Source of the DNA: Enoplosus armatus
Lineage: Eukaryota > Chordata > Actinopteri > Centrarchiformes > Enoplosidae
Assembly: GCF_043641665.1 (NCBI RefSeq)
Contig: NC_092188.1
Coordinates: 13,537,704 to 13,601,703, forward strand
Reading direction: 5' to 3'
Length of the DNA: 64,000 bases
The notes beneath the pieces are model-generated. The model did no database searches. It worked only from the letters and a program-made list of their open reading frames with translations, and was not told the DNA's origin. A program made the translations under genes and the position numbers. Each line of letters starts with the position of its first letter. Within the stretch, counting starts at the first letter, position 1. This document shows, piece after piece, positions 60,480 through 64,000 of the stretch.

Positions 60480-61010
60480 GTTGCAAGCCAATGAGTGCCA
60501 CCGATGCCTGTGAATGTAGCATTATGGCCCAATCTCTTTCTCCCTCCCTGAAAGACTGTTTAAATGGTTTGGTTTATTATTGGCCAAGGGAGGCTAAAGG
60601 CTTCTGTCAGCATTTGGGAGAGGGAATCACTGCCTCTTAACTGGACAGCTGTTCCGGCCTTACCCCACTTTTCATATGGATATGTATGTTAATGACAGGC
60701 AATGGACTGGAGATGAAGAGGCCTGAGCGCTAGGCCCTCTCTTCAGCGCACTTCTAAAGCTTCCACAAAAGGAGCAGTAAAAGAGGCTGCAATGGTGAAG
60801 CTCCCACTTTTGTGCCCTGAATTAGTTCTGCAAGCAATGAAAGTGATCTTTTCTGGACGACAGGGGAAGTCTGCCGATGGCTGGACCAGCTCATTAGCAC
60901 AAAGGTCTGTTGGGACATATAATTGACTGATGCAGATCCCTCGCCTGTCACAACACAGCACAGGCTGTGGGACAGAGCACATACAGAAAAATACCTTTCC
61001 TCTTCAAAAC
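60480..61010. promoter_or_regulatory. candidate conserved element
   Basis: Balanced composition with words such as GGTTTATTATTGGCCAAGGG and TGTTAATGACAGGC; ORFs on the minus strand lack motifs. Inference from texture only. Confidence 0.22.
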
Positions 61011-61529
61011 TCACCTAACAGTTTACATTAGAGCTGCCCTCCCCCTGTCTTTAGGTGCTGTTGTGTTTACTTCCTTCATGCAAATGTTGCATCCCACAGC
61101 CTGCTGACGGCTATGTAGCACCACTTCCTGTTGCTGTCAACACTGTTCACATGTATTGACTTTACTCAGCGGGAAGAAGAAAACAGATATCACAACCTGT
61201 GTCTGGGTGTGTGGAGTGTCACCTTAAGTCCTCCACATTAAAGAATCTTAGAAAATCGATTGAAAAATTTCAACATTGCAATATAATTTAATTCAACCCA
61301 GATTACAGGAATAGATTAAATAATAATAATAATAATTTTATTTGCCAGTACAGACCCAGTTTTGCAACAAATTGTGTTTGGATTTTGTAGTCATGTTTTA
61401 TGTGGATATTTTTTTTAGGATAAAAGGATAAAATAACTAACATGTGCAACTACATGAATATCAGACTGGCTTTCCTGATAAGCAGCAGAAATCTCTCTCT
61501 CCTTTTGTTTCATTTATAGGCTGGAGACT

Positions 61530-61800
61530 GGAGTAACAAACATGCTCAGCACACCAGAAGCCCCTAATGGCTGCATCATGGTTAAATTGACTGGAAAATG
61601 CTGTTTTAATTTCCATGTTAATTGAAATGGACTAATTGTTAATATATTCCGAGAGCAAAGTACCAAAATGGAATAATTTCCCCAAAATTTAATCCATTTA
61701 GAAATGGCTTTGGAGCTGAAACGTGGGTTTCCAAAATGTTTGTCTGGCCATGCATTGAAAATGATTTGGAGATAACAAAATAATTCAAGTCTCATAAAGT
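61530..61800. promoter_or_regulatory. candidate conserved enhancer
   Basis: Clustered ATTA-type sites (CCCTAATGGC, GGTTAAATTGAC, GTTAATTGAAATGG, ACTAATTGTTAATAT, AATTTAATCC) in about 270 bp. Confidence 0.35.
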
Positions 61801-62049
61801 TATTTTAACTTTTTCACAGCAGACATTAATAGAATTTTGTCTAGTTAAATTCAGAGACTTGGACAGTGTAAAGGAGTCCACTTGAAAACAATTGTCATTG
61901 TTTTTCCATTTTTAAGCAAAAGAATTTTGTCAAGCAGCTAAATAGGGTATTCTTCATGGTCTCCCTTCTTCACAGGCAACTATAGAAATTAGCCCTACGT
62001 TTCTCGGCTCTCACACATGGATACACACGCTTGCATGGACACAAGAAAA

Positions 62050-62240
62050 ATTTCTTTTCTTCTGTCAGCATTCCTGGCCAACAATGGCTAGATTAGTGGA
62101 CGTGAGGGCCCCCTCGGGGGCACGTATTGTGGCACAGAATACCCTCGGCAGGAACAGCTGGTAGGGGTTAATGGCTACTGAACCTCTCAGCCGGAGCCCT
62201 TTCTCTATTGTGTGTTCCGCTCATGGGAAGGAAGGGGGCC
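62050..62240. promoter_or_regulatory. candidate conserved element with GC hairpin
   Basis: Contains the short inverted repeat GCCCCC-TC-GGGGGC (62108-62121) next to GGCTAGATTAGTGG and GGTTAATGGC. Regulatory role inferred. Confidence 0.28.
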
Positions 62241-62533
62241 ACTGACAGCTTCTGGGGTGTGAGGAACCCTCAGAACAGCACCCGGGTCACCCCAAATGGG
62301 GAGCAGGGCAGAGGGTGGGGGAAGGAGTAAGGGGGAGGGGGACCTTGATGCTGAGGGTGGTAGGATGGTGGCAATGGGGAAGTCTCTGTGGACCAAGAAC
62401 CAAAAGCTGCACATCAACACAGCCAACAGTTGAATTAGCATCAGTGTATATTCAGCAGGTAACAATAAGGGCTGGACAATGGGAGGGGCAAACTGTACAC
62501 AAGGAGGTGGGGTAAAGATGACAGGAGAGACGA

Positions 62534-62553
62534 GGGGGGGGGGGGGGGGGGGG
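62534..62553. repeat. poly-G run
   Basis: About 20 consecutive G residues. Confidence 0.95.
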
Positions 62554-62559
62554 CTGTCT

Positions 62560-63230
62560 GCAGAGCCTGAATGACATCAGCTCAACATGTGATTTGATGT
62601 TTACATGAAAAGAAGCACAACCAGTATTGTCAGTTTAATTACTCATGTTCCTTTCCAAGATTTCCAATGCATGCTACAACAAAAAACTAAAGAATAATTT
62701 ACAAAACTATCACCATTACTGATTAAAAATATTGTCACTCTTGAAGGGTTTTTTTTTTTTTTAAATTTAAGTAATCATCTGAAAACAGTTCAGTGTAATT
62801 AGCCTGACAATTTGTATGTAAATGTACGCTGGAAAGAAAAAAAAACACCTTCAGAAAGCATTGTCAAAGCTCCCTCTCACACAAATGATGTCTGGTCCAG
62901 AGTCTCGTTGCATCTTAATGATCTCATTGCCTCATTTTGGTGATAGCCTGATGTGATCTAGGGCTGGGGGTCACTCTGCCGGGGCTTCCATCCTCTGTAA
63001 TGGCCCCCACACATTAGTATTCAAAGCTGAGGATACACAGGAGTAAGCAGTCCTCAGATGCTGCCTCTTGGCTGTCTGTGTGTTTCAGCCATAAGAGCAG
63101 CTCTCTCCACCAGTCCTCCTGATGTGTGTGTGTGGCCTGTGTCGCCTTGTCTCGTCAGCATCACAGGGCTCAAGCCTTGCCACCCAGAGGAGCCCCTCTG
63201 TCAGGGCCAGAGGGACCGCACCTCCGATTT
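62560..63230. other. intergenic, no gene recognised
   Basis: No gene seen; T and A homopolymers near 62750 and 62835. Confidence 0.5.
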
Positions 63231-63239
63231 AATCCCTCA

Positions 63240-63480
63240 GTTACTCACCCCCCGCTGGGCAGCGTGGAGAAGCCCTTCTCCCTGATCCATCCAAGCCTCT
63301 CACACCAGCGGCCACACTCATTAGACGGCTGATTATGATAGTGTGCCGGTGTAATGTTTAATCGAGTCTGACACCTGATTCGCCATGTTACAAATCCTGT
63401 CATGCAAATTGAGCCATTTGTGTTGTTTGATATGGAGAGATGGGCTATGAAATGAAAGATTAGCCCTGAAATGAGACACG
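63240..63480. promoter_or_regulatory. candidate conserved enhancer
   Basis: Contains an octamer (ATGCAAAT, about 63403-63410), TCATTAGACGG, GCTGATTATGATAG and TGTTTAATCGAG within about 120 bp: POU/homeodomain-type sites. Confidence 0.35.
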
Positions 63481-63489
63481 GGGGACGTG

Positions 63490-64000
63490 TGCCCTCTGCT
63501 CCTGCCGCTGTGATTACAAAGATGAGAACAAGCATCTTCTTCCGTGCTGGTGTAGGTGTATCGTGTTGGGCCAGGACACATTAAATTAACATGGTGTTGC
63601 CCCCCCCCCAGGAATCAGAAAAGCCGAGAAAATGTCTCATCTCCCCCAGCAAACAAGAGCAGGATAATGGGCCTCTGGGAGCATGTTCTTAGAAATCACG
63701 CCAGTCTGTGACAAGTGATGTAAATAATTCAGACGTCCTCAGCCCCTCATGTTTGGAGTCTTTGCATGACTGAAACAATACAGTATCTTATGTGGCTCCA
63801 GTTAAATCAGTATATACATGAAATAGTTCTACAGCAAAGCAAATGTAATTTAAATCTTTTTGTAGTGGGAAAAAAGAATTATTGGCATGCTGTGGGAAAG
63901 TGTTTCAATTTCATACAAAACAAATTGCTGATCTGAGTGCTCTATTGAATTGAAATTGTAGGGGGTTGGCTGACACAAAGATGGGTTAAATTAAATGGGG
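63490..64000. other. intergenic to window end
   Basis: No gene seen. A C-run occurs near 63600-63610. Confidence 0.5.

Overview
The window is vertebrate nuclear DNA, almost certainly from a teleost fish. It has intron-containing genes with GT-AG splice sites, many CA/TG microsatellites, teleost-type short interspersed DNA elements, and three genes from the vertebrate block on human 7p21. Most open reading frames here are chance or antisense. The real genes were recovered by joining reading frames at splice sites.

Region by region: 1-4.3 kb is AT-rich flank and the probable 3' UTR of a single-coding-exon twist1 gene (4361-4867, minus strand, 168 aa) with a TATA/CCAAT promoter near 5.05 kb. 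5.1-18.3 kb has no recognised gene. It holds two copies of one hAT-like MITE, both with 8-bp target duplications, a tRNA-like relic, a perfect palindrome and an isolated membrane-segment exon-like ORF. 19.45-22.32 kb is macc1 (minus, four coding exons, 844 aa), with a probable 5' non-coding exon ending at 23481 and a promoter near 23.7 kb. 23.7-29.4 kb, plus strand, contains exon-like segments with compatible phases that match no gene I recognise. The best is a six-exon, 131-aa model that would share macc1's promoter. 32.2-34.04 kb is sp8 (minus, two coding exons, 452 aa). 34.1-64 kb is a gene desert with patches rich in homeodomain-type motifs, plausible sp8 or neighbour enhancers.

twist1, macc1 and sp8 lie in the same order and orientation as in human, but within about 30 kb. 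The other human genes of the interval (FERD3L, POLR1F, TMEM196, ITGB8, ABCB5) were not seen. twist1 and sp8 are developmental regulators (mesenchyme/neural crest, and limb/fin ridge and brain). macc1 is a ZU5/SH3/death-domain protein linked to MET signalling. No operon-like relationship is implied; shared biology would come from shared regulatory landscape. The most interesting candidates are the unrecognised plus-strand gene divergent from macc1, and a nine-copy 10-bp repeat at one of its 5' splice sites. Nothing here could be checked against databases or transcripts.
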